Source: Biomphalaria glabrata (taxonomy: Eukaryota; Mollusca; Gastropoda; Planorbidae). Taken from it: a stretch of DNA of 64,000 bases. Positions 9,851-22,735 of the stretch are shown one piece after another. The DNA is taken from positions 41,613,963-41,677,962 of the forward strand of contig NC_074711.1 in NCBI RefSeq assembly GCF_947242115.1, in the 5' to 3' direction. Every line of letters begins with the position of its first letter. The first letter of the stretch is position 1. A program made the translations under genes and the position numbers. The notes beneath the pieces were generated by a model. That model saw nothing but the letters and a program-made list of their open reading frames with translations. It had not been told where the DNA came from and did no database searches.

Positions 9851-11756
9851 TCATTAATCTTCTGTCTCAAAGACAATCTTTATTATTATCATTTGGTTGT
9901 TTGTACTTATTATTTACCGATGAAACTTTGAATACAAAAGTTGGATTACTCAAAGAGGTTGATATAGTTCACTTTTATATTGACAATGTTTGACATTTAT
10001 TTTAACAAGGATCTTTTGCACCCCTCCTTCTCCCCTCCCCCCCCCCCCTTTATTTCATTACGCCTGTTAAACACTTTGTTTTAATTACAATATAAAAACT
10101 ATTTTCACCCATGTAGACCCTATATGGACCAACATTCAATTTCAGTACTAAAATAATGATATAATTGAACTTCAATAGACAATAATGGACTATCATTTAG
10201 TCCAGATGTACTCCCAAATTAATAGTGTAAGAATTTATTTTGATGCTAAATTATTACACTGTAAATCCAAACATTAAAATAAATTTAACATTTCTATTTA
10301 TACTTTACTGCTCCGACTATTTTGTCCGAAAATGGATTTGATGAAACCTTCTTGTAAACATTAAGGCATTGATTTCAAGTCCATCCGGGAGAAGTGCGGC
10401 ATTTCACTCTGTTACAAAAGCCATGCTTTACCCTGTAAATTAATTTAAATTACAAAGAAACATATATATATGTATATCAGCTTAATATCTGATACGGGGC
10501 TCATTGAGTCACTACGATATTAAACTGATTTTTGGAACTAAGCGAGATGTCCGTGGCTTGCTCCGCTCTCGCCACGGGTCGACCAGATATCGCAGTCCTT
10601 CCGGGAATGACCCAACACAATTTCAATAAATGCATTGATTCAAGAACAGATGAACATTTCATTGTGATTGTCGCAAACTTCTGAAGCAACTGTGTAAATT
10701 CTGTGGATTATAAAATAACATTCCTACTCATCAGATTGGAAACGGTGGATTATGTCTTCAAGGCTGCGTGTGACGAGCTAGCTGACCATATAGACATTAG
10801 GAAACGAAAAGATGATCTGCACCATGGTCACGCCCTCTTTGACCGTAACGACATTAAAGTAACATCATCAAACCCTTCAGAAAAAATTTTTACCATTTTA
10901 ATAATTTTCGCTTTGCTTTTTGAACAATACAAAGACATTATTTTAAAAGGAAACTCAATGGAAAGAATTCAACACATATCTGTAGTTGTAATATTGAGTG
11001 TCATTACAAAGTTACAAATATGGAACCGTAAAGAAAAAATGTACATATCGCAAAACTGTTCACATATTACAATCATAATAACTCTATCAGACTCCTGTAA
11101 ACCTTCATGGTAAAGGGCTATAGTCCCTTACCTCGGGATTTCACAAGGACAAAAATTGTTATTAGATGATTGGAAATGTATCTATCTTATGTAGTTACTA
11201 AAGTTATTGGTCTTTAAATATAACCTATTTTTTCAACTACTAATATTTTCAAGGTATTAATTGTATTACCTCAAATTTTTAAAAACATTATTTTTCTTAT
11301 CTAAAAAATTATGAACTAGAAAGGAATACTTTTAATTATTAATTACATCAGATATTCAACACATGGATCCAAAGTTTATCAACAGACGACCAACTGAAGA
11401 GACTAATCTTCACAAGACAGATCAAGTTTTAATCTGGATCTAGATCCAGAACTAGATCTAGAATCTAGACTAGTAGTAGGTCTGCTGCATTATAACACAT
11501 CAGTTAGGCCAGATAGCATCTAACATCACATTCACATATCCGTTGGTCTACTGGACCGTTGGTGCACCACACATGATCTGTCAAAATTCTTTCTCCATTC
11601 TTCTCTGTCATTTGCCTTTGATAGAATTTCATTCTAACATTCTTTCTGAAAATATTGAAACCTGCCTTTTTACCTGCTTGGATGGACCACTTCAGGGAGT
11701 CGATTTTGAGTTTGTGTTTCCACACAAACTGTCTTTGTAACATTGTTTAATTTCGG
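9851..11756. other. No gene recognised
   Basis: AT-rich DNA with a C homopolymer at about 10037-10048 and a GC-richer patch at about 10545-10620. Open frames of 62-136 codons here lack recognisable domains and have no support from composition. Confidence 0.5.
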
Positions 11757-11945
11757 GATCTTCGGGCGCCTCTGGGTCCACTCAGCTCTAATGGGTACCT
11801 GACATTAGTTTGGGAAAAGTAAAGGTTGTTAGTCGTTGTGCTGGCCACATGACACCCTCGTTAACCGTAAGACCACAAAAAAAAACAGATGACCGTTACA
11901 TCATCATCTGCCCTATTGACCACAAGGTCTGAAAGGGGAACATGA
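11757..11945 (+). mobile_element. tRNA-derived SINE, body copy
   Basis: The segment contains, in order, ctctgggtccactcagctct, gggtacctgacattagtttg, ggaaaagtaaaggttgttag, ttgtgctggccacatgacac and atctgccctat...aaggtctgaaaggggaa. The same ordered blocks occur at about 19.22-19.50 kb and 61.38-61.53 kb. The tRNA-like head is not well preserved in this copy. Confidence 0.8.
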
Positions 11946-12034
11946 CTTACTACCCCTTTCAAGCACGACCAAATATTAAAAAAAACATATCTGTACAGAT
12001 CAAACAGCCGCGTGTCAAAATGTATAAGAAACAT

Positions 12035-12335
12035 CTACTTCAACCATGGAACTATACTAATGGAACAACAGCTCCTAGTTTTTACTAGGGGAGTGCCGTC
12101 GCGCATTTTTTTTTTCGCGCATGGTGCAATATGGAGAAATTCAGGAGGATGCAAAAGAAGAAATTTACTCCTCCAGTCACTTGGACTGACCTTCAATGAG
12201 AGTAAAACTTTCCTACGCTTTATTTTATTAGATCTCTAAAAACTTCATCCATTTTCTCACAATGTTTTGTGATTTATAAAATTTTCCTGAATAAGGGATC
12301 GTCACAAAAGTTATTTTTTTAAGGCCACCCCATTA
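12035..12335 (+). repeat. Unclassified repeat, left member of an inverted pair
   Basis: This stretch of about 290 bp is the reverse complement, at roughly 80 per cent identity by eye, of 22736-23030. Shared blocks include catggaactatactaatgga, gtgccgtcgcgcat, cgcgcatggtgcaat, aaaacttcatccattttct and gatcgtcacaaaagtta. See the entry at 22736 for coding content. Confidence 0.8.
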
Positions 12336-12879
12336 AAATAGCTGTTTTCAGTACTTTCATATTTGGGTATTTTACACAAAATCTGGATTTTTTTTATGTA
12401 CATGAAATCATTATCTTCTGTCCCGCGTAACCAAATCCTCCACTTTTCCCGGTCACCAATGTTCTTAACAAGATATCAAGAGAGAGAGGCTGGTCCATTA
12501 TTTGCGTAGTCCAGCCAGCTTTTCTTCTGACAAACCTTTTTTCGTTTATTCTCTTGAAGGATATTTTTTTTAAATTTAGTCTTACAAAATACAATTCCAA
12601 ACCAACTCATGCAGTTATCGTCTTTTCACAGTTTTAAGGAGTCATCCTTTTTGCCAGCCAGAGTGTTAATTGGCAAAAGTAAAAAAATTCATTATTTTAA
12701 TTTTTTAGTAAATATTCACAACTATATCTTTTATATAATAATATATTTTTTAAATAATAATATCTTTTATATAGACATGCTTTAATAGACCTCTTAAATG
12801 ATTAACGCGGCCCTACCAATATGGGTATATTAATACTTAAATCTGGGTATTTTAAATTTCGAATGCGCATTTTTTAAAA

Positions 12880-13521
12880 ACCGAACTTATCTATAGATCT
12901 CTTATATCTAGAATAATCTAGATCTACAACACCCAGACTTAGACTATGGTTCTAGATCTAGATCTATTTAAAGATATTTTAAAAAAAAATAACTCAATAG
13001 ATCTAATAGTAATAGTCATGATTTCCACTCTATTTTATCTAGACCATACATGAGATCAATATGAATGTTTATAGATCTAGTCTACGTCTAGAACTCTAGA
13101 TCTATCGATCATCTATAGTGTATTATAATTATATTGTAATATTATAGTAATTATACTCAATTATAATGTATTACTAGTATTAGTATAGTCACTATAGTCT
13201 ATAGTCAATAGTGTATTGCCTGTAGATCTAGTACCTGTACTAATATTAGTAGATGTAGATCTATGTATAATAATAATACTTTTTAATAGTAGAAAGTAGA
13301 TTTATAATCTATCAATTCTATCTAATCTAAATCTAGACTTCACTTTCACATCACACGATTATTGATACAGACAGTGAATGAAACGAATGCAGTGAATATA
13401 TTATAGTTTATACTGATTATACTTATGAGTTATAGCTCTACCAGTTGATTATCATCATCATCATAGATAATAATCTAGACTAGTATTCTAGATCTATAAA
13501 TATTATTTGTTATATATATAT

Positions 13522-13557
<36 letters not shown>

Positions 13558-13560
13558 GTT
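12880..13560. repeat. AT-rich tract with CTAGATCTAG words and (TA)n
   Basis: The palindromic words agatctaga and ctagatctag occur repeatedly through the tract, and a TA dinucleotide run lies at about 13508-13556. No gene is seen. Similar word enrichment is found at 15.1-15.8 kb and 21.9-22.4 kb. Confidence 0.75.
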
Positions 13561-13628
13561 ACATAAGCCACGGGTATAAAAGTGGCTTGCAAGGGCAATT
13601 AGTAAATTAAATAATTATAGAAATAATA

Positions 13629-14368
13629 ATGGCTGATAAAAAGTCATCACTTATATGGCGTTACTTTAATGTCAAAACAATGGACAACTCTAAAGCAGTT
13701 TGCAATGCTTGTAAAATAGTAATGTCACGTGGTAAACCAGCAAATCTAAAGACTTCTCAACCACCACTATGATTAGTCATCTACGCTCGAAACACCCAGA
13801 CTTATTCAACGAAATGACTGCATTGAAATCAGCATCAAGTAATATCACTGCCTGTGCCAGTACGTCTACGAGCTCCAGTGATTCGTCAAGCCTCACACAC
13901 AAGCAGCAACCAGGGATTAAAGAGGTCTTAGACAAAGCTAAATTGTGGGATATTAATAGTGATAATGCTAAACGCAATCACTTGGCCATAGCAAAGATGA
14001 TTGCAACTGACATGGAACCTTACCAAGTAGTTGAGAAGTCTGGATTTATTGGACTTTTAAAAGTACTGGAGAAAAGATACACTGTGCCTAGTCGCAAATA
14101 TTTTACAGAACGTGTTATTCCAGATATCTACGACAATATTTCCTCAAAGCTTCGTGAAATGCTATCTGATGCTAAAAGCATCGCTTTCTCAACGGACACT
14201 TGGACAGCTGATAATACCACCGAATCATATTTTGGTTTAACTGCCCATTGGTTGAATGAGTCATTTGACCGAAGCAGCTATGTTTTGCATTGTACAAAAT
14301 TTAATGGTCAGCATACGGCTGCAAATTTGCTGTACTTAAGATATTTACTAAGCCATTATCTGTATTAG
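13629..14368 (+). pseudogene. Truncated ZBED-type hAT transposase
   Basis: Starts at an ATG (13629) with a BED zinc finger: WRYF, the CNAC pair, then the His pair in ISHLRSKHP. The finger is split by a frameshift at about 13755-13768, after which the second open frame (13769-14368) continues through a Ser/Thr-rich linker into the hAT N-terminal helical region: IAKMIATDMEPYQVVEKSGF, the YTVPSRKYFT block, and FSTDTWTADN with the first catalytic Asp. The remainder of the catalytic domain and the C-terminal dimerisation region are missing. The class matches ZBED1/4/6-related transposases. A matching hAT right end lies at 14815-14917, so this is an internally deleted element rather than a domesticated gene. 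Confidence 0.85.
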
Positions 14369-14814
14369 ATACAAACCAGAAGCGGTTTGTGGCCTTTAAA
14401 ACACGAGCCTAATGACAAGTTGATGGTGTCAAATACATGGACACAAACATCTACCCACTATAGGCTACAACTTAGATTGTACTTAAGAAAGATTTACGCT
14501 ATAAAACCAAGAGTGAACTTTACCTTTGAAAGATTTACATTAGTTACATATATGTTTATATATTCTGCATGAGTTATCCTACATTCTACTTTACAATACA
14601 TACGCACACATCATCTCATGTTACAAAGGTTAGTTTATGATAAGCATATCTGTAAAAAAAAATGCTGTTCATTTTAATTAATTTAATTTTAATTCATTTA
14701 ATTTATCAATCAGTGATAGAGTTTAAAGTAAGAAAGTAAATAACAAAATAATATGAATATAGGTATGTTATATAGAAGATTTGCAAAAACTTCAGTAAAA
14801 CGAGCTGTTTGAGT

Positions 14815-14917
14815 CATGTAGGTATCCGGCTCCGGCTCCGGCCGAATATCTAATTGTACTATTCGGTTATATCCGGCTCCGGCCGGATATCAAAAAGTAC
14901 TATCCGGTGCACCCCTA
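14815..14917. mobile_element. hAT right terminus with ATCCGGCTCCGG motifs
   Basis: Read on the minus strand this begins taggggtgcaccggatagta and contains repeated subterminal blocks of the type atccggctccggcc. Such ends are typical of hAT elements with ZBED transposases, like the fragment just upstream. No matching left end or target duplication could be found. Confidence 0.7.
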
Positions 14918-14929
14918 ATAAATAATCAT

Positions 14930-16230
14930 AGTCACCGTGATAGTGCCCTTTTTAGTCAATGTAGTCAAGTCAAGATAGTGGAACGTAAACTCGAAGGTTT
15001 AATACAATACAGTATAAGTAGAGTCTATGAGTTAGTATAAGATCTAATTATTTTGTTTCTTTGTATGTCAATGTCTCAATTAAAATAATTAATATCATCA
15101 GCCATATCATTTTAAATATTAAAATAGTAGACAGATTTCTATATTATAAATAGATAGATTAGATCTATAAAATATAATTTTACAAACTTTAGAAATGATT
15201 GATTTTATTTTTAATTGATCAGCCTTCTAGACTAGATCTAGCATCTCTAGCTAGACTCTAATTTGTAGATCTTGGAATTGGATCGAAATTCACCTTCCTA
15301 AATTGTCTCTAAAGTCTGTAGCTGATTTGAGAGGCCCAACTAGGCAAGAGTCTATTACTATTAGTACTCTGTCTCTTGATCTATTTAATAGGCCTACTTA
15401 GCTAGTGCATTAGCCTTAGCCATAGTGTAGTCAAATCTGGACAACTAGTCTTCTAGATCTAAGCTTCTAGAATAATTAGATCTAGATCCAGTTTAGATTT
15501 AGAATATAAAAGTATTTTACTAGCTAAAATACTAAATCTACTGATCTAAATTCTAGATAGATATACAATATATAGATCCAGTTTAGATTTGGAATATAAA
15601 AATATTTACTAGCTAAAATTCTAAATCTACTGATCTATACTTAATATTTTAGATATTATATGACATCTACAAAAATTATTATTAAGATATAATTATAGAT
15701 TCTAGACTAGTTATTTATGTACATAAAATATATAAATAAAAGATAAAATTTATGCAGGCCTAGATCCCATAAATTTATAATTGATCCAGATCTATCAGTA
15801 AAAGTTACCTTCGATGGGAAGTTTTACCCAATCTAATCTATACAAGACAATTTATAATCCATGCCTCGCCTACACCCCATACATTAAATAATAGTTCCCA
15901 TTCCATTCCATGCCATGCCCAGACCCATGAGTTCATGAAATAATAAATGATGTGGTGTCAAGTTGGATCTATCCCCTGAAATTCAGCACTTTAATATAAA
16001 ACTCACATATCTAGTTAATTATTTGCTATGACACTCTGATCAACTTGGACTTGTGTGATACATATATGTTTCTTATCAGATTTAATGAATGAAGTTTTGG
16101 TGCATTTTAAGGCTACAAAAGTATCATCAGGTGCATTCTAACCATTGGTATTTTTCCTGGCAACATTTCTATTCTAGTCTGTGATAAATTATAAATTTAC
16201 AAAAATGTTTGTAATGTTTCAGTTATTAAC
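14930..16230. other. AT-rich, no gene recognised
   Basis: Strongly AT-rich DNA. A direct repeat of about 70 bp (gatccagtttagatttagaatataa and following ctagctaaaat...ctaaatctactgatct) appears at about 15485-15555 and again at about 15574-15640. Many agatctaga words. No coding signal. Confidence 0.6.
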
Positions 16231-16238
16231 AAGTAGAA

Positions 16239-17887
16239 CATGGGCGTAGCCGGGGGGGGGGGTTCTTGGGGTTCAAACCCCCCCCCCCCGAAATGAAATC
16301 CCCCCCCTGGGGGGGGACGGAATTAAGTGACTGATTTTTGCTTTCATTTTGTTTATTTTAGGTGAGATTTTAATACTAAATCATCACTTACCACAGCACA
16401 GCCGAGGCAGTTTTGAGTTAAAAACCCTCTACCAGGGGGGTTTGAGTTTAAATCCCCCTACCGGGGGTTTTGAGATTTTAAAAACCCCTATCAGGGGGTT
16501 TTGAGATACAAATCCCTCTACCAGGGGGCTTTGAGTTTAAAACCCCCTACAGGGGGTTTTGAATTTTACCCCCCCTACCAGAGGTTTTTGCAGTTAAATC
16601 CCCCTCTTCTATAAAACAAAACCAAAAAAAAATGCAAACAACAATCTCCAAATTCCAACAGCACAGTTGAGGAAGATTTTGATTTTAAAACCCCATCCAA
16701 AATTTACGATAACCCCATCTTCAATATAAAAAAAGCAAATTACACACTCAAAATTCTATGAGCGTAGCCAAAGGGGTTTTGAGTTTAACCCCCCTCCCCC
16801 TTCCAGTTGGGGTTTGAAGCTAAAAAGTACCTCTTCAATATAAAAAAAAAAGCAAATTACACACTATAAAATCTATGAGCGTAGCCAAAGGGGGGTTTTG
16901 AGTTTAAATCCCCCTCCTCCAGATGGCTTTTTCTTTAAAGTTTAAAACCCCTCCAGATGGTTTTGAGTTTAAAATTCCCCTACAGAGCGTTTAGAGTTGA
17001 AAACCTCTCTCTTCAATATTATTTTAAAGCAAACTACAGTCACCAAATTCTATGATCGTAGCTAAATGGGGTTTTGAATTAAAAACAAAACAAAAAAAAC
17101 TCCAGAGATTTCTTAGTTTAAAACCCCTCAACAGATGATTTGACGAAAAAACTTTCCTTGTCGATATAAAATCTAAAGCGAAATACAGGCATGTAATTCC
17201 AAGAGCGTAGTCAAGAAAGGTTACAAATTTCTACCAGTGGCTTGGGCTCCATTAATTAAGTGTGAATAGTCTTCTGCCGAAATTGAAAATCATTAAATGT
17301 GTCTCAACAAAGATGGCTAAGACAGATTTTAAGAGTCAGTCATAGAGATCGGGTCTAAATCAAAGAAATCATATGCCGAACTGGGAGTCGAATCCTTAGT
17401 AAGGTTGTGACAGAGCGTCGCATGAGGTTTTGCGGGACATGTTTTCCGACAAAATGAATTACGCAAAATAAGAGTTGCGGAAAAAAACTTGCCGGAAAAT
17501 GCGCCGAACGGCGCGAGAGGGTCTAAGTCAGTAAGAATAGCACATTAGGTTTTTGAAATAAAACTTTTTAATAGCAAGATAATGCACTGTAGATACCTCA
17601 GAATATGCATTTTGTTGGCTTTCAATACCAGAAATAGTGCTCGGCGGCGGGGCTTCGCCCCGCGCTGGGGGAGCGCTGCGAACTCCCCCAGACCCCCTTG
17701 CTAGCAAGGGCGGGGAGTCTACAATAAACAATAAACGTCTTCCGAAAGGGTCAGAATGTAATAAAGATTAATTATGTACACACACACACACATATATATT
17801 TTTTTTCGCGGGGGGGGGGGGGGGAGGGGAGGACGGGGGGGGGGGGGGAATAACCCTCCCCGAAAAAAAATCCTGGCTACGCCCATG
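16239..17887. mobile_element. hAT-like non-autonomous element built of repeats
   Basis: Left end catgggcgtagccggggg and inverted right end catgggcgtagccaggat form terminal repeats. The flanks aagtagaa (16231-16238) and aagtagac (17888-17895) are an 8-bp duplication with one mismatch. The interior is not coding. One part (about 16420-16600) is a degenerate repeat of roughly 30 bp around cccctaccagggggttttga. A larger unit contains a copy of the terminal motif itself (agcgtagccaaagggg and variants at 16761, 16878, 17055 and 17203). A GC-rich hairpin-forming stretch lies at 17640-17715. Long homopolymers of C, G and A occur at both ends. Confidence 0.8.
17640..17715. repeat. GC-rich hairpin block
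   Basis: Three adjacent short inverted repeats: cggggcttcgccccg, ctgggggagcg...ctcccccag, and cccttgctagcaaggg. The base composition is far above that of the surrounding AT-rich sequence. It lies inside the hAT-like element. Confidence 0.8.
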
Positions 17888-17895
17888 AAGTAGAC

Positions 17896-19019
17896 CCATG
17901 CCAACCAGTTCTGATGATGTACCAGAATGGCTCAAGGATCATACTTATACTATTTCTACTCTCTGGACAGACATTAATAATATTGGCATCCATTCAATAT
18001 TTATTGTAAGTACTACTATACAATTTTTATTTTAGTTATCTAAAAGATGTTTTATGAAGTGTGATTTTCATGGTCAAGCAACATCCAAATATCAGGGATG
18101 GAATTTAACATTTTTCTCTAGTTTTTTTTTTATAACACTCTTAAGCAAATTCATCTTTCATGAATGCCTAATATACTTCGCTGTTGTGCAGGCCATTCCT
18201 TTACAATAAACTGTTAGATGAAATTAGGCAAAATTATGTCTGATAATTTGTATGTTTGATACAACAATGTATTCAATTTAATAATATTATTTTTTAATTT
18301 TAATGTTTTCAAAAGAAATTAGCCATTATGCCTAATTGTATAATTACAGTTATGTTTGGAAATGCAAGAAAAAGGCATGCATTCCTGACAAGTCAATGAT
18401 TGGTTGCACCTCTTAAAGGTAAGGTACTGCAATTTTTCCCAATGCACTTTTCTCATAAGCTGAAGTACTTGTATTTTCGAAAAACTAGTTTTCCATGAAA
18501 ATGTAAATCATAATATATGTTATAGTTGCTTTTAGATGAGTGCAATGTCCATCAAATTAACTGAATATCTGCCTTCACCTTTAGTAATAATCCATAACTA
18601 TTAAGGTCAGGGCCATGTCTACACATTAACACAGTAGCTCCTTTTAGGTGCAGACTATTTTTAGAATGGCAAAATTATATAATTATACTTAATAACATAT
18701 ATACGTTTAGCATGGTCAACACATATGTCACACATATTTTTTTTTTTTAATTCTTTTATTTATTTTTATAACTAGATAACTTTCTGTTATGAGAAAAGAT
18801 GAGATTCTTGGACTCCTGCATAGCACCACCAGAAAGGAAAATCCCATCATGTTGCAAAATAAAAGTCTTGGACCAATTTTAATTTAAGATATATATATTA
18901 TGCTGTAAGCTCTATACATATTTATGTATATCCTGTCATTCAGCCAACAGGTTTGGATTTAGTATTTCTTTAAATCTGTTTGAAATTGTACTTGAAAACT
19001 ATTAATCTGAGCCCCATTA
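17896..19019. other. No gene recognised
   Basis: AT-rich unique sequence with no supported open frame or repeat. Confidence 0.5.
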
Positions 19020-19510
19020 AAACAATAGGGAGTGCAGTGAATGAGTGGTAAAGCACTTGGCTTCTGAACTGAGGGTTCCTAAGTTCGATTAAGACTGGGA
19101 TTTTCAATTTCAGAATTCAAAAGGCTAGGGATACATGGCAATAGTAAGGAATAAGTAAAGGCAGTTTGGGGATCCATGGCTGAATGGTTAAGTCATGGGT
19201 TTGAATCTCTGTGAAGACTCAGATTTAAATTTTTTAGATTTTTGGGTGCCCCTGAGTCCACCTAACTCTAATGGGTAGCTGACTTTTGTTTTGGAAAGTA
19301 AAGATGGTTGGTTGTTGCGCTGGCCACATGATGCACTGGCCAAAGAATCAAATGACCTAAACATCATCTGCCCTATAGGTTGTGAGGTCTGAAATGGGAT
19401 TTCTTTTCAAAAGGTGGTTGGTTGTTGTGCTGGGTACATGACACCCTCGCTAACCATGGGGCACAGATACTGATAAACTTTATATCATCTGCCCCATAGA
19501 TTGCAAGATA
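19020..19510 (+). mobile_element. Two or more overlapping tRNA-derived SINE copies
   Basis: Two tRNA-like heads are visible: gtgaatgagtggtaaagcac with B-box agttcgatta (about 19031-19100), and tggctgaatggttaag with B-box gggtttgaatctc (about 19175-19210). The second leads into the body shared with the copies at 11.8 and 61.4 kb (gggtgcccctgagtccacct, ctctaatgggtagctgactt, tgttgcgctggccacatgat). A further partial body copy, starting at ggtggttggttgttgtgctg, lies at about 19411-19510. The pile-up suggests SINE inserted into or next to SINE. Confidence 0.82.
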
Positions 19511-21059
19511 TGTAAGGGAAATTTTACTTTTTTAAAATTAAAATAAGAATCTATCAAAAGTAAACATAAAATATGGTGCATTCCCCTTAAAACTAAAACC
19601 TGGTGCGAAGGTTTAAAATGTTGGCAAAAAAAAGCAACATCATATATTCTTAATTCCCTTTGCAAAACTTACTGAGAAGAACATGCATGTTGTTCCCTCA
19701 TAAGTTTCTTGACAGAGGAAATCTTGTTTATATTAGATTTAAATTAAGCAAATTAAGAAAAAAATTATAATCATTATTTCAAATGGTTGTATCTAAACCT
19801 TGTGAATTATTTTTCAGTTATAAGTATATTGAGATTAATGGATAATCATGAAATTGTTAAATAATTGCTGCTATCATTCCATTGACTTAAGAACCATAAT
19901 TTTTTTTTTTAAATTAATTTTAAAACGATTTTTTTTCAAGCATAGAGTTCACATAAATCTTAGTGAAATTTTTTTTTATTTGACTAATGCTTCAAATTTA
20001 TTGTATCATATTAGTTGTTAATTTTTATTACCCAGAATATTTAAAAAATGAGTACACTATTTTCATGTAATAATGTAACTTGGTATTCACACAATGCTCA
20101 AAATACAGTATAATCTTTAGGCCGTACAGATTTGTATAAATTAACTTGTTTAAATACATTGTAAATGTATATTGTTTGGATAAGAATAAAGTTTTTCTGT
20201 AGACAATTATTGTTCAAGATTTGTTGATGCTCCTGCTTAATCAATTATATATACAGGTCATTAGTTTTAACACATCTGATAATAAATGACAGTACAAGTT
20301 ATTGAATGAAAATTTGTCATTATTTCAGCTGCTTTAGGCCTACATCAATGTGAGGTGCCAGTACTTTGATTGTGTCATATAACAATGTAAAGCAACATTT
20401 TTAAATGAATAGTCTATAGAATTGACAGTAAATACATTTAAGTGATGGGCTGTGATCTGCGTGAATTGGGAGCTGATCATGTATTGAATTTGTGTTTTTG
20501 ATCTTTAATTCAAGTAAATGTTAATGAGCAATTAATTTTTAATGAATAAATAATTTAAAAATAAATACAAAAGAACCATAAACATCTACTTTAGTTTAAT
20601 AATTTTTTTTCATCAGAACAGAATTTCCAACTTTGCTTTCTTAAAATAAAATATAATTTATTTAGAGTAGAGTCAGAACACAAAATCATAGTTTTAAAAT
20701 ATTAAGTAAATTAAGCTAAGCTGTGATCTCTTATAAACATTTGTATATAGACTATACACAATTTAATTATTATTTTTCATCAAATTGCAGGAACTAGTAC
20801 ATGTACTTATGCCTATTTGACTATAAAAAACCTTAGTCAATGAAATAGTAATACTAGTAAATGAGATAAAAGTAAACTAAATATCATCAATGCTATTGAA
20901 GCCACACTTGTTGTTTTTTTATCTTGTTTGGTGGACTGCAATTAAAGTTGCTATTAATTTTACTGATTGTCTTAGCTGAAATGTCAGTGTCGTCTCTTTG
21001 AAACCTAAGCTTATTTTCTTGGTAACTGGAAGTCCAGATATTTGGAGTTTCATTTTAAG
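19511..21059. other. No gene recognised
   Basis: AT-rich sequence with several poly-T runs; nothing recognisable. Confidence 0.5.
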
Positions 21060-21435
21060 CACCTATACTTTCCAAAATGGCATTCCGATAGGCTAAACCA
21101 TTTGCCTAACATGTCATATGCACGTAAAGAGGTACCACAGAAATGCTTTAAAGACAAGCTTAGGCGCCAACTTACTTTAACTGACACAGAATAAGAGAGC
21201 ACCTGGTTGCATACAGCTTCAGAACGAGACAGCTGGAGGTCACTTACAAAGGTGTGGTATACACCAATGAAAATTAATTGCCGAGGGTAGACGGCAAAAA
21301 AAAAAAAAAAAACTGATTCTACCACAGGTGGACAATGGTTATGCCTGTGCTCAGTGTGGCTTAATATGTAGGTCACAGCTGGGGCTGAGTAGCCTCTGGA
21401 AACATAGCATTCCTCATAAGTCTTAGGAATCAAAG
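21060..21435 (+). pseudogene. LINE 3' end with zinc-knuckle C-terminus
   Basis: Degraded C-terminal part of a LINE ORF2. A KCFKDKLRRQL segment and SERDSWRSL correspond to the conserved region after the reverse transcriptase thumb, and NGYACAQCGLICRSQLGL is the terminal zinc-knuckle motif. It is 5'-truncated and contains stops and frame changes. A poly-A stretch interrupts it at about 21297-21312. Confidence 0.75.
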
Positions 21436-22735
21436 ACAAGCCTATCATTTTTGTAGCATAGTTTGTAGCTTCTGTAAATGCATGAAATGCCGTCACAAAT
21501 GACACAAGTCCTCTGTGAGTTTGATGGATTATAAACATCTTACTTCTTTGCCTTATATTAAATGGTCCTTCTCTCTGTTTCTCTAGGTACTTGCGTTTAT
21601 CTAAATATCATTGATATATCGTAACATGTCATCAAAATAAAAGCTAGAATCTCTGCAACTCGTGTACAAGTCAGAAGTCATCAATAACACTTGCCATTTA
21701 AAAAATAACAATTTAGATTAGTCAAATTAGTGACTGATTATTCGATTCATTTAGGCCTATAAATTTTTTATTTGAATATATAATGATCCTTTACACTTTG
21801 TGACTTTACTAGTATACTTTGGAGTAGACTTGTTGAGCTAAAGTCGTAAGTACACATTGAGTTTTACTGTGATCTACTAGATTACTAGATGTAGATCTAG
21901 ATCTATATATTATATAGAAGTAGAGTCTAGAGAGAGTATCTCATCAATAGTATCTGTCATTTCGTGATCAGTAGGCGGCTGCAGGTTTATAGATCTATTC
22001 CATGACAAAAACCCTGGCTAGATTTAGATCTACTGGTCTAGACATCTAGATCTAACTAGAATTAAACTAGAAAATTGAATTAGAGAAGTAGCTTTCTGGA
22101 TATAGAACCAGAATCTATATTATTAATATTAGATCTAGTTGCGTCGAACGCTTAATTTTTGGTTGTTGTTTTTAATAAATGCACATAAAATACATTGTAT
22201 TTTGGCAATAAAAAATACCCAGTTGGTAGTCAAGTAATTCTAATAATTAATTAATGAATGACTATCAGTAGGGCCTATTTGTTTTAGATCTATCAGATTC
22301 ACTTGACTATGACTTATTATTTATACTTATTTTGTATCATTCGTCCAAGAAAATCTAGCTCTAGATCTATTTCATTTTAGATTAGGCTATAGTTTTTTTT
22401 TTTGTCATTTTATTTAGGCTACAATATTACCGAGATGAACTTTTTCTTTGTTTCCCACGAGACGTGTATGCCTATAGCCTATAATAGTCCTTTCGATAAT
22501 AATAATAATAATAAAACGATTAGAAATGCGTAGCTTGGAGTGTCAAAACTGTATTAGGCCTCCTATTTTTATTTTTATTTCGTGCAATTTAGTATATCGT
22601 AACAAATACGCATTTAGAGGAACGGCAGGCAGGTCTTCATCCAGATTTAGTGTAAATAAACCAAACACAGAAACACTGAAAGATTGTATTTTCGGAATTT
22701 AGATTCTATTTTTTTGAAAAAATGTGGCATTTTAT
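21436..22735. other. No gene recognised
   Basis: AT-rich sequence, enriched in agatctaga words between about 21885 and 22380. No coding signal. Confidence 0.5.

Noticed and set aside
10703-11113. 136-codon open frame
   Set aside because: AT-rich, no domain similarity recognised and no splice or start context; left out as unsupported.
11504-11743. 79-codon and 65-codon overlapping open frames
   Set aside because: No recognisable domain, no flanking signals, and mutually antisense; not distinguishable from chance.
13629-14368. Domesticated ZBED host gene
   Set aside because: The BED finger is frameshifted, the catalytic and dimerisation regions are missing, and a hAT terminus lies nearby.
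19031-19210. Functional tRNA genes
   Set aside because: A- and B-box-like sequences are present but the cloverleaf is poor and both lead into SINE body sequence.
21050-21538. 162-codon minus-strand open frame
   Set aside because: Antisense to the LINE 3' end on the plus strand, which has the recognisable motif.
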